Source of the DNA: Apoda limacodes
Taxonomy: Eukaryota > Arthropoda > Insecta > Lepidoptera > Limacodidae
Assembly: GCA_946406115.1 (NCBI GenBank)
Contig: OX291549.1
Span: 22,157,901 to 22,221,900, forward strand
Direction of reading: 5' to 3'
Length of the DNA stretch: 64,000 bases
Below, in pieces: positions 63,506 through 64,000 of the stretch. Position 1 is the first letter of the stretch. Each line of letters starts with the position of its first letter. Both the position numbers and the translations under genes were made by a program. The notes below the pieces were generated by a model. That model was not told the DNA's origin and made no database searches. It worked only from the letters and a program-made list of their open reading frames with translations.

Positions 63506-64000
63506 TTAATTTGATTTCTTCAAATTGAAGTGGCGCCTGTAAAAAGCAGTAGCCCGCGAAAGTAAAAGGACCGACGCTGAAATGTCATCATTTAATTAAA
63601 ATACATATAAACGGTATGGCCACTCTGTTACAAATCTTTTACCGCTTGCATGGACTACTACGGCGCAACTAAGGGCCTGCGCTGTACCGTGCTATAGCGT
63701 CGCATTGTCACGCGAATGTTATATGTGTACCGTCAACTAAATTTTGAAGTTCTTACAATCGGCTATGGCGTTTCTCTGCTTGGCTCCTAAGGGTCGTAGC
63801 GTGATGATAGCCTATAGATCCAGAATTAGGCTATGAAGTGCAAGGAGATTTTTCCAAATCCGATTGGATTTAGTTTCGGAGATTAGCGTGTTTAAACAAA
63901 AAAACGAATTCGTCAGCTTTATTTTATTAGTGTAGATTAAGCGGTTAAAGCCGCATCGCAATACCACAAGCGATTTTATTGCAGTATGATAGTTGAAAAG
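63506..64000. other. 3' flank of CLIP-190
   Basis: 63735-63945 carries a repeat (GGTCGTAGCGTGATGATAGC ... GTTTAAACAAAAAAACGAAT, CAGCTTTATTTTATTAGTGT) of a kind common in moths. No gene begins before the window ends. Confidence 0.5.

Overview
The window is AT-rich animal nuclear DNA, most likely from a moth or butterfly (Lepidoptera). Two things suggest this: a spliced insect-type gene with long introns, and a dense load of interspersed repeats of types I recognise from lepidopteran genomes (GTGCGAGTCGGACTCGCGCA-type elements, 'gggttccgta' elements, Helitron-like ends finishing in CTAG, tRNA-derived SINEs, MITEs). The species cannot be named from sequence alone.

A single host gene on the + strand fills almost the whole window. 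It is the orthologue of Drosophila CLIP-190 and vertebrate CLIP-170/CLIP1, a microtubule plus-end tracking protein. I could assemble 19 coding exons with consistent splice phases from 4629 to 63081: 5292 nt, 1763 residues plus stop. The order is a short N-terminal tail (exons 1-4), CAP-Gly domain 1 (exons 5-6), CAP-Gly domain 2 (exons 7-8), a Ser/Arg-rich linker, about 1300 residues of coiled coil (exons 9-16, including one 2819-nt exon), the conserved [13 protein letters not shown] segment (exon 17), and two C-terminal zinc knuckles ending in EEETF (exons 18-19).

Layout: 1-4380 is repeat-rich upstream DNA. 4390-4628 is a GC-rich promoter/5' leader. 4660-29520 is a 24.9-kb first intron holding MITEs, SINEs, an internally deleted LINE copy and several GC-rich islets. 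29521-34153 holds the N-terminal and CAP-Gly exons. 34154-49122 is a 15-kb intron with LINE fragments, a 37-bp minisatellite and an RTE-type LINE relic. 49123-57111 holds the coiled-coil exons, with a LINE carrying a 719-codon open reverse-transcriptase frame in intron 13. 57112-63081 holds the C-terminal exons, a mariner relic (intron 17) and a 59-bp minisatellite (intron 18). 63082-64000 is the 3' UTR and flanking repeats.

The strongest oddity is in intron 18. A 59-bp tandem array runs in exact register with the end of exon 18, so the array repeats the exon's last bases and its 5' splice site. Thirteen units carry a donor-like GTGAGC or GTAAGC, which look closer to consensus than the native GTTAGC. 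Use of any of them would end the protein inside the second zinc knuckle. Other points are an open GC-rich frame just after exon 8 that could be an alternative terminal exon, and five consecutive phase 1-1 exons that make the N-terminal region and CAP-Gly 1 skippable in frame. No prokaryotic system, CRISPR array or true tRNA/rRNA gene was found.
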